From Brachyspira alvinipulli ATCC 51933 (GTDB lineage: Bacteria > Spirochaetota > Brachyspiria > Brachyspirales > Brachyspiraceae): DNA of 64,000 nt. The notes beneath the pieces were generated by a model that searched no databases, was not told the origin of the DNA, and was given only the letters and a program-made list of their open reading frames with translations. The translations under genes were made by a program, and so were the position numbers. Of this stretch, positions 46,515 to 55,981 are shown piece by piece (within the stretch, counting starts at the first letter, position 1; every line of letters starts with the position of its first letter). The stretch covers positions 62,001 through 126,000 of the forward strand of contig NZ_JADF01000018.1 in assembly GCF_000518245.1 (NCBI RefSeq), written 5' to 3'.

Positions 46515-48041
46515 ATGAAAGCACTTTTAGATACAAATATTATTATTCATAGAGAAAGTAATAATAAAGTAATTAATAGAGAAATAGGTAGTTTATTTAA
46601 ATGGCTAGAAAAGACTAAATATGAAAAATGTATACATAAAATTAATCTTGAAGAATTAAATAAAAACTCAAATTCTGATACTGTAGATGTTATGAATATA
46701 AAATCTAAAAATTATACAGTACTTATGACTCAAGCCCAATTAAATAAAAAACTACTTGAAATATATGAAAAAATTGACAAAACAGAAAATGATAAAAATG
46801 ATACTTTATTATTAAATGAACTTGTAAATGATAGAGTTGATATATTTATTACAGAAGATAAAAAAATACATCAAAAAGCTAAATTAGTAAATATAGATAA
46901 TAAAGTATTTACCATAGACTCTTTTCTAGAAAAAGTTATTGCAGAAAATCCTGAACTCATTGATTATGAAGTTTTATCTGTAGAAAAAGAATATTTTGGA
47001 AATATAGATTTAGAAGATAAATTCTTTGATTCTTTAAAAGAAGATTATGTTGGGTTTGATAAATGGTTTAATAAAAAATCTAATGAAATAGCCTATGTTA
47101 CTTACAAAGATAAAAAATTATTATCTTTTTTATATTTAAAAGTCGAAGATAAAGATGAAAATTATACTGATATAATTCCTGCATTTTCTCCTAAAAAAAG
47201 ATTAAAAATAGGTACTTTTAAAGTAGAACATAATGGAGTTAAATTAGGTGAGAGATTTATAAAAATAATATTTGATAATGCGATAGCTAATAAAGTTGAT
47301 GAAATATATGTTACAATTTTTGATAAAAGAGATGGACAAAAGAGGTTAATTAATTTATTTGAAGAATATGGTTTTATTAAATGGGGAAAAAAAGGAGAGA
47401 ATGGAGAATTAGTTTATATCAGGGATTTTTCAAAAAAGTTTAATATAGAGGAGCCAAAATACACTTATCCATTTTTTTCTATAAATACAAATATATTTTT
47501 AGTTCCAATATATCCAGATTATCATACAGATTTATTACCTGATTCTTATTTAAAAACAGAATCTGCAAAAGATTTTAAAGATGATTTACCACATAGAAAT
47601 GCAATAAGTAAAGTTTATGTATCTCGTTCATTAAATAGAAATATAAAAAGAGGCGATATTATAATATTTTATAGAACTGCAGAAAAAGAAAAATCAGCAA
47701 GATATACATCAGTAATAACTACTATAGGAATAGTTGAAGAAAAAATTGATAACATCAAAAATGAAAAAGAATTTATAATAAATTCTAGGAAAAGAAGTAT
47801 TTTTACAGATAAAGAATTATCTAATTTTTGGTATTTTAGTAGTACTAAACCATTTTTAATTAATTTTCTATATGTGTATTCATTTCAAATTGGTGATAGA
47901 ATGAATAGAGATAAATTATTAAAATTAGGAATTTTAACAGGAGCTGATAATGAAATTAGAGGATTAAAACAAATAACAAAAGAACAATTCTTATTAATAT
48001 TAAGAGAGTGTAAAGTAAATGAAAGTTTTATTGTCTATTAA
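46515..48041 (+). CDS. PIN-GNAT-PUA/ASCH-like fusion protein
   Basis: About 508 residues in three parts. Residues 1-140 resemble a PIN nuclease: LLDTNIII with Asp6, an acidic residue in NLEELN, NDTLL (Asp96) and FITEDKKI (Asp115), giving the usual acidic quartet. Residues about 150-335 resemble a GNAT acetyltransferase, with LKIGTFKVE, then GVKLGERFIKIIFDNA and a C-terminal LFEEYGFIKWG. Residues about 345-508 resemble a PUA/ASCH-like beta barrel (KRGDIIIFYRT, IGIVEEKID). PIN domains cut RNA and ASCH/PUA domains bind RNA, so an RNA-targeting effector is plausible. The ATG at 46515 follows GGAG. An ASCH gene overlaps its 3' end, and hsdM precedes it. Function is inferred from domains only. Confidence 0.78.
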   Translation: MKALLDTNIIIHRESNNKVINREIGSLFKWLEKTKYEKCIHKINLEELNKNSNSDTVDVMNIKSKNYTVLMTQAQLNKKLLEIYEKIDKTENDKNDTLLLNELVNDRVDIFITEDKKIHQKAKLVNIDNKVFTIDSFLEKVIAENPELIDYEVLSVEKEYFGNIDLEDKFFDSLKEDYVGFDKWFNKKSNEIAYVTYKDKKLLSFLYLKVEDKDENYTDIIPAFSPKKRLKIGTFKVEHNGVKLGERFIKIIFDNAIANKVDEIYVTIFDKRDGQKRLINLFEEYGFIKWGKKGENGELVYIRDFSKKFNIEEPKYTYPFFSINTNIFLVPIYPDYHTDLLPDSYLKTESAKDFKDDLPHRNAISKVYVSRSLNRNIKRGDIIIFYRTAEKEKSARYTSVITTIGIVEEKIDNIKNEKEFIINSRKRSIFTDKELSNFWYFSSTKPFLINFLYVYSFQIGDRMNRDKLLKLGILTGADNEIRGLKQITKEQFLLILRECKVNESFIVY

Positions 48042-48387
48042 ACCTGAATATGTTGAAAAAATATTCAATGGTAGTAAAAAATATGAAATTAGAAAATCTA
48101 TTTTTAAAAGGAAGAATATAAAAAAAATTATAATATATTCTTCATCTCCTATTTCTAAAGTAGTAGGTGAATTTGAAATAGAAGATATAATATCTGATGA
48201 TTTAGATAATGTATGGAACATAATAAAATATGAGTCTGGTGTTTCTGTAGATTTTTTTTATAAATATCTTGAAAATAAAGAAATAGCATATGCTATAAAA
48301 ATAGGTAAAATAAAAAAATATCGTAAACCTAAAAAATTGGAAGATTTTAATATCCATTATGCACCGCAATCATTTGTATATTTATGA
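48019..48387 (+). CDS. ASCH domain protein
   Basis: A 122-residue protein of the ASCH (PUA-like) family. The start VLLSIKPEYVEKIFNGSKKYEIRK carries the typical SIKP..A..I..G.K..E.R pattern, followed by IYSSSPISKVVGEFEIEDI and ending in PPQSF-like APQSFVYL. ASCH proteins bind RNA or modified nucleosides. The gene begins inside the preceding PIN-GNAT gene with a 23-bp overlap in another frame, which indicates translational coupling and a joint function, for example a partner or antitoxin. Confidence 0.88.
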   Translation: MKVLLSIKPEYVEKIFNGSKKYEIRKSIFKRKNIKKIIIYSSSPISKVVGEFEIEDIISDDLDNVWNIIKYESGVSVDFFYKYLENKEIAYAIKIGKIKKYRKPKKLEDFNIHYAPQSFVYL

Positions 48388-48495
48388 ATATTATATTTTA
48401 TTAATTTGTATAAATATATAAAAACTAAATTTATGATATTTTTATCATTCACTATTCTTAATATTTGATGAATAGTAATTTTTCAGATTAACTTA

Positions 48496-50445
48496 TTATC
48501 TTAATTTAAAAAAGTCAATTAATTTAGTTAAATTCTGAGATTCATTAAGTAAAAGCTGAGATGATGAACTAGCTTCTTCAACTAATGCAGCGTTTTGCTG
48601 AACAGAAGAATCCATACTAGTAATAGCTGTATTGATTTGTTCTATTCCTCTTTCTTGTTCCTTAGAAGACATATCTATTTTCTGCATCAAATCTGAAGCT
48701 TTATCCATTCTCTCTGATATCTCTATAAACATTTCTTTAGATTCATTAACACTTGCAGCAGCCAAATTTATTTTATCATTACTGTCAATTATTAAAGAAG
48801 TAATATTTTTTACAGATTCTTGAGTATTTTGTGCCAAGTTTCTTACCTCGCTAGCAACTACAGCAAATCCGCGTCCTTGCTCTCCTGCACGTGCTGCCTC
48901 TACAGAAGCATTAAGAGCAAGTATATTAGTTTGAAAAGCAATAGATTCTATTAATTTAGTAATGTCCATAATTTTTGAACTTGCCTCATAAACATCATCC
49001 ATTTTATTAACACTGTCTTCTATTATTTCTCCTGCTTTGCTTACATACTCTTTTGCCTCTACAACTATTACAGTAGTATCTGATATATCTTTAGTAACAT
49101 ATTTAACATTGGATGCCATTTGACTCATAGTAGAAGCAGTTTCCTCTAAACTTGAAGCCTGCATCTCTGTTCTATTTGATAAATCCTGATTACCTGAAAG
49201 AACTTCATTAGCAGCATTTTCAACTTGAGCGGATGATTGTTTAACGGTTTCCATTACATTATTTAAATTATCTAAAATACCTTGAACAGCTCTTGCTATA
49301 GTTCCCCATTCATCTTTTAATGCAACAAATCCTGGAGGAGTGCTCCAAGATATATCTCCATTAGATAATCTTGTTAAATCCTGAGCTAACAATTTTATGA
49401 TTATTACAACTTTATTTTTAATAATTAAAGGAGTTATTGTAAATACAGTTAATAACATTACAATAGATACTATTATCATAATATTTCTTATGTTAGTGCT
49501 GTCTTTAAGTATTATATGATTAGGTACTAATATTTTCATTCCCCAATTCTGACCAGTCTGCAATTTTATAGGTACAAATATATAAGTGGATTTAGTTTTT
49601 AAAGTTGCACTGTATTCTTCAAATATTATAGTTTCTCCAGACTTAATTTTGTCTAATAGATTATTGTCTCTATAATAAGGATAAGCATCATAAACATTTT
49701 GTCCAATATAACTTTCATTTTCTACATTGTAGAGAAGAGAACCGTTATGATCAAATAATGAAGTGAGAGTATTTTCAAAAGGTTTTATATTATCCATTAT
49801 AGGAGCTAAAGAATCTATAAATATATCTACTCCTGCAACACCTATAACCTTATTATTATTTTTTATAGGTATTGACCAAGTATTCATCTTTACCATTTTT
49901 CCGCCTACTTCAAAATCATATATAGATGTGATATAAGTATTTCCTGTGCTTATAGGTGCAGTATAATAATCACTTTTTAATTCTTCTTTTGTCATACCTC
50001 TGCTGCTTATAGAACCATTGTTTCTATAGGCATATTCAGAGAACATTCCGCCTGCCTCAGAATAATTTACATCATTTATATAGTCAGCATCATTCCCCAT
50101 CATATTAGGTTCAAATACTAAAAATAAAGCTCCTGTACCTTCTGGTAAAGTACTAAAAAATTCTTCAACATTCTCTTTATAAATATCTCTATTTCTCTCT
50201 CCGGAACTGTATAAATCATTAACTATATATTCAAATGTTTTTAAACTATCAAGAGCTTCCTGAACAAGATTTTCTACTTTAGCTGCTTCTCCTTTAGCAC
50301 TTTCTTCCAACACCTTATATGATAATTTTCTTGTAACATTTCTTACAGATAAAATATTAAATGCTCCAGATATCATAAGCATAATAAAAAATGGTACCAG
50401 TATTATCATGCTTATTTTAAATTGTAGGCTATTAAATTTACTCAT
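48496..50445 (-). CDS. Methyl-accepting chemotaxis protein (dCache sensor)
   Basis: About 649 residues. First helix near 10-30, a large dCache periplasmic sensor (about 35-325; [16 protein letters not shown] and [15 protein letters not shown] are typical), second helix near 330-350, HAMP and signalling domain. The tip reads [24 protein letters not shown], with a Ser where the other receptors here have Ala. The ATG at 50445 follows GGAG; the frame is open to 50478. The signalling half is more diverged from the 12518/14702/42618 group than those are from one another. The ligand is unknown. Confidence 0.93.
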   Translation of the reverse strand: MSKFNSLQFKISMIILVPFFIMLMISGAFNILSVRNVTRKLSYKVLEESAKGEAAKVENLVQEALDSLKTFEYIVNDLYSSGERNRDIYKENVEEFFSTLPEGTGALFLVFEPNMMGNDADYINDVNYSEAGGMFSEYAYRNNGSISSRGMTKEELKSDYYTAPISTGNTYITSIYDFEVGGKMVKMNTWSIPIKNNNKVIGVAGVDIFIDSLAPIMDNIKPFENTLTSLFDHNGSLLYNVENESYIGQNVYDAYPYYRDNNLLDKIKSGETIIFEEYSATLKTKSTYIFVPIKLQTGQNWGMKILVPNHIILKDSTNIRNIMIIVSIVMLLTVFTITPLIIKNKVVIIIKLLAQDLTRLSNGDISWSTPPGFVALKDEWGTIARAVQGILDNLNNVMETVKQSSAQVENAANEVLSGNQDLSNRTEMQASSLEETASTMSQMASNVKYVTKDISDTTVIVVEAKEYVSKAGEIIEDSVNKMDDVYEASSKIMDITKLIESIAFQTNILALNASVEAARAGEQGRGFAVVASEVRNLAQNTQESVKNITSLIIDSNDKINLAAASVNESKEMFIEISERMDKASDLMQKIDMSSKEQERGIEQINTAITSMDSSVQQNAALVEEASSSSQLLLNESQNLTKLIDFFKLR

Positions 50446-50611
50446 TAATATTCTCCAAATACTATTATCTTTAGACATTATATTATAAAACTAATTATAT
50501 ACAACTATTTTTAATTATTATTTTTTGAAATTTAAAAGATAAATAAATTTGTTATTTAACATAATATATTATATAATAGCACTCTAAATTTGGGATTATA
50601 AAATAAATACT

Positions 50612-51658
50612 ATGGATAAAGAAAGTATAACGAATGCTGAAGAAAACTCTTATGATAAACAAGATAACAGTAATTCTATAAGACCAAAAGGATTTGATGA
50701 TTTTTTAGGACAGAATAATATTAAATCAAAATTAAAGGTTTTTATAGACAGTGCTAAAAAGAGAGATGTTTCTTTAGATCATATACTATTTTACGGTCCT
50801 CCAGGACTTGGAAAAACAACGCTTGCTCAGATAATAGCAAATGAAATGGGCAGTAATATAAAAGCTACTTCTGCACCTATAATAGAACGTCCTGGAGATT
50901 TGGCTTCTATACTTACTACTTTGGGTGAAAAAGATATACTATTTATAGATGAAATTCATAGATTAAGAACAGTTGTAGAAGAAGTGCTTTACTCTGCTAT
51001 GGAAGATTTTTTTGTTGATATAAAAGTAGGTGAGGGAACAAGTGCCAAGAGCTTTAGAGTAAAACTTCCTCATTTCACTTTAATAGGAGCTACAACTAGA
51101 AGCGGGCTTTTAAGTACTCCTCTTTATGATAGATTCGGTATAGTGGAAAGGCTTGAATTCTATACTAATGAAGATTTGGCTGATATTGTAAAAAGAAGCT
51201 CTGTATTTCTTAATGTAGATGTAACAGATGGAGCAGCAATTTCTATAGCATCAAGATCTAGGGGAACTCCAAGAATAGTTAATAGACTTTTAAGAAGAGT
51301 ATTTGACTTTGCCACTGTTAATGATGTTTTAAAAATAGACGAAGAGTTTGCTTGTGATTCTTTAGAAAAATTGGGTGTGGATAAAAATGGATTTGAAGCA
51401 CTTGACAAACTTTATTTAAATACTATTATTAAACATTATAACGGAGGTCCTGTAGGAGTTGATACCATTTCGGTGTCTTTGTCAGAACAGATAGAAACTA
51501 TTGAAGATGTTATAGAGCCTTATTTAATACAATGCGGTTTTATAAAGAGAACACCTAAGGGAAGAGTAGCTACGAATAAGGCATATTCATATTTAAATCT
51601 TTCTTCAAGATATGACGATAATCATAATAATGAAGAAAAGGGACTATTTGATTTTTAA
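50612..51658 (+). CDS. ruvB: Holliday junction branch migration ATPase RuvB
   Basis: The hexameric motor that, with RuvA, drives branch migration of Holliday junctions. 348 residues. Walker A is GPPGLGKT (62-69), Walker B is FIDEIHRL (114-121), the [11 protein letters not shown] start and the arginine finger region [17 protein letters not shown] are conserved, and the C-terminal winged-helix with [10 protein letters not shown] is complete. ruvA and ruvC are not adjacent. The M23 peptidase frame starts just after its stop codon. Confidence 0.97.
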   Translation: MDKESITNAEENSYDKQDNSNSIRPKGFDDFLGQNNIKSKLKVFIDSAKKRDVSLDHILFYGPPGLGKTTLAQIIANEMGSNIKATSAPIIERPGDLASILTTLGEKDILFIDEIHRLRTVVEEVLYSAMEDFFVDIKVGEGTSAKSFRVKLPHFTLIGATTRSGLLSTPLYDRFGIVERLEFYTNEDLADIVKRSSVFLNVDVTDGAAISIASRSRGTPRIVNRLLRRVFDFATVNDVLKIDEEFACDSLEKLGVDKNGFEALDKLYLNTIIKHYNGGPVGVDTISVSLSEQIETIEDVIEPYLIQCGFIKRTPKGRVATNKAYSYLNLSSRYDDNHNNEEKGLFDF

Positions 51659-51666
51659 GGGGGCTT

Positions 51667-52848
51667 ATTATTTTATTTACTAATGACACAAGCACAAAAA
51701 ATGAAAGAAAATCTAATGCTCAGTTAGATAAATATTATTTAGAAGAAACTTCGAAAGATGTTAGAGGGCTTGCTGATAAATTTGTAGGTAATTTTAAAAG
51801 TAATAATAAGAAACCTACAATAGATTCCTATTCTCATTTTGATATTAATTATAAAAAAAATGTCAAAATTAATAACGGCAGATATAAGCCGCCTAAAATA
51901 AGAAAAATAAAGTTCATTAAAACAAGAAAAGTATTTAAATCTATATATAATTCTACATATGGTATAAGGCATTTTTTCTCTGGAATAATAAATGCTATTA
52001 AAAGAAAAGGAAATCATGAAAGAAGTATATTAATATTCTATGATGATGAAGAGCATGGAGTAAGACTTCCTATTAATAACTTTATGATAACATTCTTACT
52101 TTTGGTGTTCTCGGCATTAGTTTATACTGGTTTTGATGCATATAATAAGCAGAAAGAAGCAAGGGAATTTTATAATACTCTTTCCGCAAGAGAGGCAAAA
52201 ACTTATACTTTAATAGAAGAGTATAAACAAGCATTAAACAGATTTTCAACAGCTTTAGTCAATTATAATAATTCAATGAAGAATATATCACATACAATAG
52301 ATTATAATAATACAAGCACATTCAATAATAATCAAAATTCTTTAAACTATGATGATATGACAAATATTAATAAGATATTAAATGAAGTAGATACTTATCA
52401 AAAAAATGTTTTATCATTTATGAATATTTCTCCAAGAATACATGAACAAATACCTTTAGGTTGGCCTGTTTCTGGAGGTGGAAGAATATCAAGCGGTTTT
52501 GGAGCAAGACTTTCACCATTCAATCAGGAAAAAAGCTACCATTATGGAGTTGATATAGCAGGTTCTTATGGTACTCCTATAATAGCTGTAGCGGATGGTG
52601 TTGTAACTTTTGCCGGATGGAGAAGCGGATACGGATGGTTTGTAATTGTTTCTCATGCTAATGGATATCAGACAGCTTATGGGCATAATTCAAAATTATT
52701 AGTAAATTCCGGTCAAAGAGTTAAACGCGGAGAAAAAATAGCTCTTATAGGAAATACAGGACGTACTACAGGTATACACTGCCATTTTGAAGTGAGAGTA
52801 GGCGGAGATCATAAGAACCCTATGCCTTATTTGGGAGCAAGATTTTAA
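51667..52848 (+). CDS. M23 family (LytM-type) metallopeptidase, membrane-anchored
   Basis: A peptidoglycan endopeptidase. The LytM domain (last 130 residues) is complete: zinc ligands in YHYGVDIAG (HxxxD) and IHCHFEV (HxH), plus SHANG and AYGHNSK. One membrane helix (ITFLLLVFSALVYTGF) and a coiled linker precede it, so it acts outside the membrane. The first ATG in frame (52084) lies directly at the helix, but the frame is open and coding-like for about 139 codons upstream. That segment (IDSYSHFDINYKK, HERSILIFYDDEEH) would be cytoplasmic. It begins near 51667 after AAGGGGG with only ATT codons available; the ATG at 51683 is in another frame and one extra A in the A6 tract after it would join them. 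True start is unsure. Confidence 0.8.
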   Translation: MILFTNDTSTKNERKSNAQLDKYYLEETSKDVRGLADKFVGNFKSNNKKPTIDSYSHFDINYKKNVKINNGRYKPPKIRKIKFIKTRKVFKSIYNSTYGIRHFFSGIINAIKRKGNHERSILIFYDDEEHGVRLPINNFMITFLLLVFSALVYTGFDAYNKQKEAREFYNTLSAREAKTYTLIEEYKQALNRFSTALVNYNNSMKNISHTIDYNNTSTFNNNQNSLNYDDMTNINKILNEVDTYQKNVLSFMNISPRIHEQIPLGWPVSGGGRISSGFGARLSPFNQEKSYHYGVDIAGSYGTPIIAVADGVVTFAGWRSGYGWFVIVSHANGYQTAYGHNSKLLVNSGQRVKRGEKIALIGNTGRTTGIHCHFEVRVGGDHKNPMPYLGARF

Positions 52849-52887
52849 TCTCATATAATTTTACTGTAATTTTTAAACATTCATATT

Positions 52888-52972
52888 TACGAACGGTGAA
52901 CTCAATTTTATATGTAGCAAAAATGCACTAATAATCTATTTTATATTTTTAGTTTCGTTCTTCGTGCGTATA
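52888..52972. repeat. Dispersed inverted-repeat element, copy C (diverged)
   Basis: tacgaacgg at 52888 and ttcgtgcgta at 52961, 73 nt apart, match the ends and spacing of copies A and B. It is followed by the same G-rich module (52996-53093). The gene-free stretch 52849-53421 otherwise holds only AT-rich sequence, with no ORF above about 25 codons that I can support. Confidence 0.5.
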
Positions 52973-52995
52973 ATGAACTATAAATTTAAAAACCG

Positions 52996-53093
52996 TTTGG
53001 GTGGCTGTTGTAATTACAGTGAAAAATTATCAATAAAAATAAAACAAAAATAACAAAAATAAAATTACAAACTTAGAGGGCGGGCAGATGTAA
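52996..53093. repeat. Paired G-rich motif module, copy C
   Basis: tttgggtggctgttgtaa (52996-53013) and agagggcgggcagatgtaa (53075-53093) match the pair at 2582-2676 in sequence, order and approximate spacing. It lies between the M23 peptidase and lon genes. Confidence 0.5.
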
Positions 53094-53421
53094 TTAAACT
53101 TCTAAAAAATATGATAAAATAAGATGTGAATTTTATTTATATGATATTTGTATGAATTTAAATATTAGATTTAAAATATTTTTGCAGTATGTAAAAATGG
53201 ATAATCTGTATACAAAAAAGAATTTTTAATGTTTAATTATAATACATTTTTTATAATTGATACCTATAATTTTTCAAAAAACATTATAATATGTGCTATT
53301 TATATATAAAAATTAGATAAATAATTGGCATAATTATTGCATATATTACTTAATAAACTATAAATTTGACTTATGCATTTATTTTTATATGATATAATTA
53401 ATAATAATTAGGAGATTTTTA

Positions 53422-55926
53422 ATGAGTGATGAATTAAATAAAGATATAGATAAAAATAGCGATAATAAAGAAAATAAAAACAATGATAATACGGTTTCAA
53501 TAGTGGAAGATAAACTGCCTTCAAGGCTTATTATAATACCAGTAATGGGAAAGCCGCTTTTCCCAGGACTTTATGCACCATTCCCAATACCTCCTATGCA
53601 TGCTGATGCTGTTAATAAAGCTATAGCTGAAAATGACGGTTTTTTAGGTCTGAATTTATATATATCTGATAATCCTCCTGATAGGAAAAATCCCTCAGTT
53701 AATGATATTTATAAAGTAGGCGTTGTTGTAAAGGTATTTAAAAAACTTAATCTTCCGGACGGAGGGCTTAATCTTCTCATAAACTCTATAAGAAGATATA
53801 AAGTTATGAGATTCACAACTACAGAACCTGTAATAAGAGCAGAACCTCTTTATATACAGGATATAGATCCTTTTCATAATGAAAAAGAAGCTAAAGAAAT
53901 CAAAGCATATACTAGAGCATTGCTTTCAGAAGTAAAATCTTTAAGTGAGAATAATCCTCTTTTTACAGAAGAGATGCGTCTTACTATGGTTAATGTTGAT
54001 GATCCGGGAAAGTTGGCTGATTTTGTTACTTCTATGATTAATGTTGAAAGAGCAAGCCAGCAGGAAATTTTGGAAACTTTTGATATTCAGGAGAGATTAG
54101 AAAAAGTTCTTCTTCTTTTGCAAAAGGAAAGAGAAATAACAAAGATACAGCAGAAAATACAGGGCAGTATAAATTCAAAAGTACAAAAACAGCAAAGAGA
54201 ATATTTCCTTAAAGAACAATTAAAAGAAATAAAAAAAGAATTAGGATATGATACGGATCCTAAACAGAGAGATATAGAAAAGTATAAAAAAACTCTTGAA
54301 GAACTTAATGTGATAGAAGAAGTTAAAGAGAGAATGGAGCAGGAGATTGAAAAGATTTCAACAATAGATACTCATTCTCCGGAATATACTGTTTCAAAAA
54401 ATTATTTGGATACTCTATTTGCTTTGCCTTGGAATAAGGAAAACAAAGAAAGAGAAGATATAGCAAAAAGTAAAAAGATATTGGATAGAGATCATTACGG
54501 ACTTGAAGACGTTAAAGAAAGAATATACGAATTTTTAGCTGTAAGAAAATTAAATCCTGAAAAAAAATCTTCTATACTATGTTTTGTAGGCCCTCCGGGA
54601 GTTGGTAAAACTTCTATAGGAAAAAGCATTGCTGAAGCATTAGACAGGCCTTTCTTTAGATTTTCTTTAGGCGGTATGAGAGATGAGGCAGAGATTAAAG
54701 GACATAGAAGAACATATATAGGTGCTATGCCTGGTAAAATTATAGAGGCTTTAAAAATAGTAAAAGTAAAAAATCCGGTACTTATGCTTGATGAAATTGA
54801 TAAATTAGGTGCAAGTTTTCAAGGAGATCCTTCAAGTGCATTGCTTGAGGTATTAGATCCAGAGCAAAATTCATCATTTAGGGATCATTATCTTGATTTG
54901 CCTTTTGATTTGTCTAATGTGCTTTTTATAACTACTGCTAATACTCTTGATACTATACCAAGACCTTTACTTGACAGAATGGAAGTAATAAGACTTTCAG
55001 GCTATATTTTGGAAGAGAAATTGAAAATAGCTTCTAAATATATTATTCCAAGACAGGTTAAAGCTCATGGACTTGAAATTAAAAATATAAAGTTTACTAA
55101 TAAAGCTATTACATCAATAATAGATGGTTATGCAAGAGAGGCAGGTGTACGTAATTTTGAAAGAAGAATTGAGAGAATATGCAGAAAAATTGCAGCTGAT
55201 ATAGTAGAACATAATAAGAAAACTTATAATATAACTATTGATGATAAAGATTTAGAAAAATATTTAAAAAAGCCAATATTCACAGAAGATTTTACAGAGA
55301 AAGATTTAAAACCTGGTAATGCTATAGGTTTGGCATGGACTTCTATGGGTGGAGCAACTTTAACTATAGAGTCAATAAAAGTTCAAGAGAAAAAGGATGC
55401 CGGCACTATAAATATGACAGGACAATTAGGCGATGTTATGACTGAAAGTGTAGAAATAGCTTACAGTTATGTAAGAAGCGTTGCTAAAAATTACGGTGTT
55501 GATGATGATTATTTTAATAGTGCTGTTATACATCTTCATATACCTGAAGGAGCTACACCTAAAGACGGACCTTCTGCCGGTATTACTATGGCAACTGCTT
55601 TGCTTTCTCTTGGTATGAATAAGGTTATAAGAAATGATACCGCTATGACAGGAGAGCTTTCTTTAAATGGAAAAGTTTTACCTATAGGCGGATTAAAAGA
55701 AAAAACAATAGCAGCAAAAAGGCTTGGATTTATTAAGCATGTTATAATACCGCATGAAAACATTAGGGATTTGGATGAGATTCCTGATAATGTTAAAAAG
55801 GGACTTACTTTCCATCCTGTTAAAGATGTTAAAGAAGTATTTGATTTTATGTTTAAGTTAAATAAATCTAATAATACAAAAAAGGATAATAAAAACAATA
55901 AAAAGTCTTCAAAAAATAAAAAATAA
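53422..55926 (+). CDS. lon: ATP-dependent protease Lon
   Basis: A cytoplasmic AAA+ serine protease that degrades damaged and regulatory proteins. 834 residues. The N-terminal substrate domain (LIIIPVMGKPLFPGLYAPFPI) is followed by Walker A GPPGVGKT, Walker B LMLDEIDKLG, and the C-terminal protease domain with the catalytic Ser in DGPSAGITMA and Lys in KEKTIAAKR. A charged N- and C-terminal tail (asparagine/lysine-rich, about 30 residues at each end) is longer than in E. coli Lon. The ATG follows AGGAG. It is a single gene with a strong terminator. Confidence 0.97.
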   Translation: MSDELNKDIDKNSDNKENKNNDNTVSIVEDKLPSRLIIIPVMGKPLFPGLYAPFPIPPMHADAVNKAIAENDGFLGLNLYISDNPPDRKNPSVNDIYKVGVVVKVFKKLNLPDGGLNLLINSIRRYKVMRFTTTEPVIRAEPLYIQDIDPFHNEKEAKEIKAYTRALLSEVKSLSENNPLFTEEMRLTMVNVDDPGKLADFVTSMINVERASQQEILETFDIQERLEKVLLLLQKEREITKIQQKIQGSINSKVQKQQREYFLKEQLKEIKKELGYDTDPKQRDIEKYKKTLEELNVIEEVKERMEQEIEKISTIDTHSPEYTVSKNYLDTLFALPWNKENKEREDIAKSKKILDRDHYGLEDVKERIYEFLAVRKLNPEKKSSILCFVGPPGVGKTSIGKSIAEALDRPFFRFSLGGMRDEAEIKGHRRTYIGAMPGKIIEALKIVKVKNPVLMLDEIDKLGASFQGDPSSALLEVLDPEQNSSFRDHYLDLPFDLSNVLFITTANTLDTIPRPLLDRMEVIRLSGYILEEKLKIASKYIIPRQVKAHGLEIKNIKFTNKAITSIIDGYAREAGVRNFERRIERICRKIAADIVEHNKKTYNITIDDKDLEKYLKKPIFTEDFTEKDLKPGNAIGLAWTSMGGATLTIESIKVQEKKDAGTINMTGQLGDVMTESVEIAYSYVRSVAKNYGVDDDYFNSAVIHLHIPEGATPKDGPSAGITMATALLSLGMNKVIRNDTAMTGELSLNGKVLPIGGLKEKTIAAKRLGFIKHVIIPHENIRDLDEIPDNVKKGLTFHPVKDVKEVFDFMFKLNKSNNTKKDNKNNKKSSKNKK

Positions 55927-55942
55927 TTTAATATTATAAAAT

Positions 55943-55978
55943 AAAGGTGCAGAAGTTTTTATTTTCTGCACCTTTTTT
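55943..55978. terminator. Terminator between lon and dnaX
   Basis: aaaggtgcagaa (55943-55954) pairs perfectly with ttctgcaccttt (55964-55975), followed by Ts; A-runs on the other side allow function for the convergent dnaX gene as well. Confidence 0.9.
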
Positions 55979-55981
55979 ATT

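Noticed and set aside
38872-50612. A shared TTGGGA motif 8-16 nt before the starts of the radical SAM, hsdM and ruvB genes as a regulatory signal
   Set aside because: Distances to the start differ (12, 8 and 16 nt) and three instances in 64 kb of such DNA are not convincing; possibly weak ribosome-binding sites.
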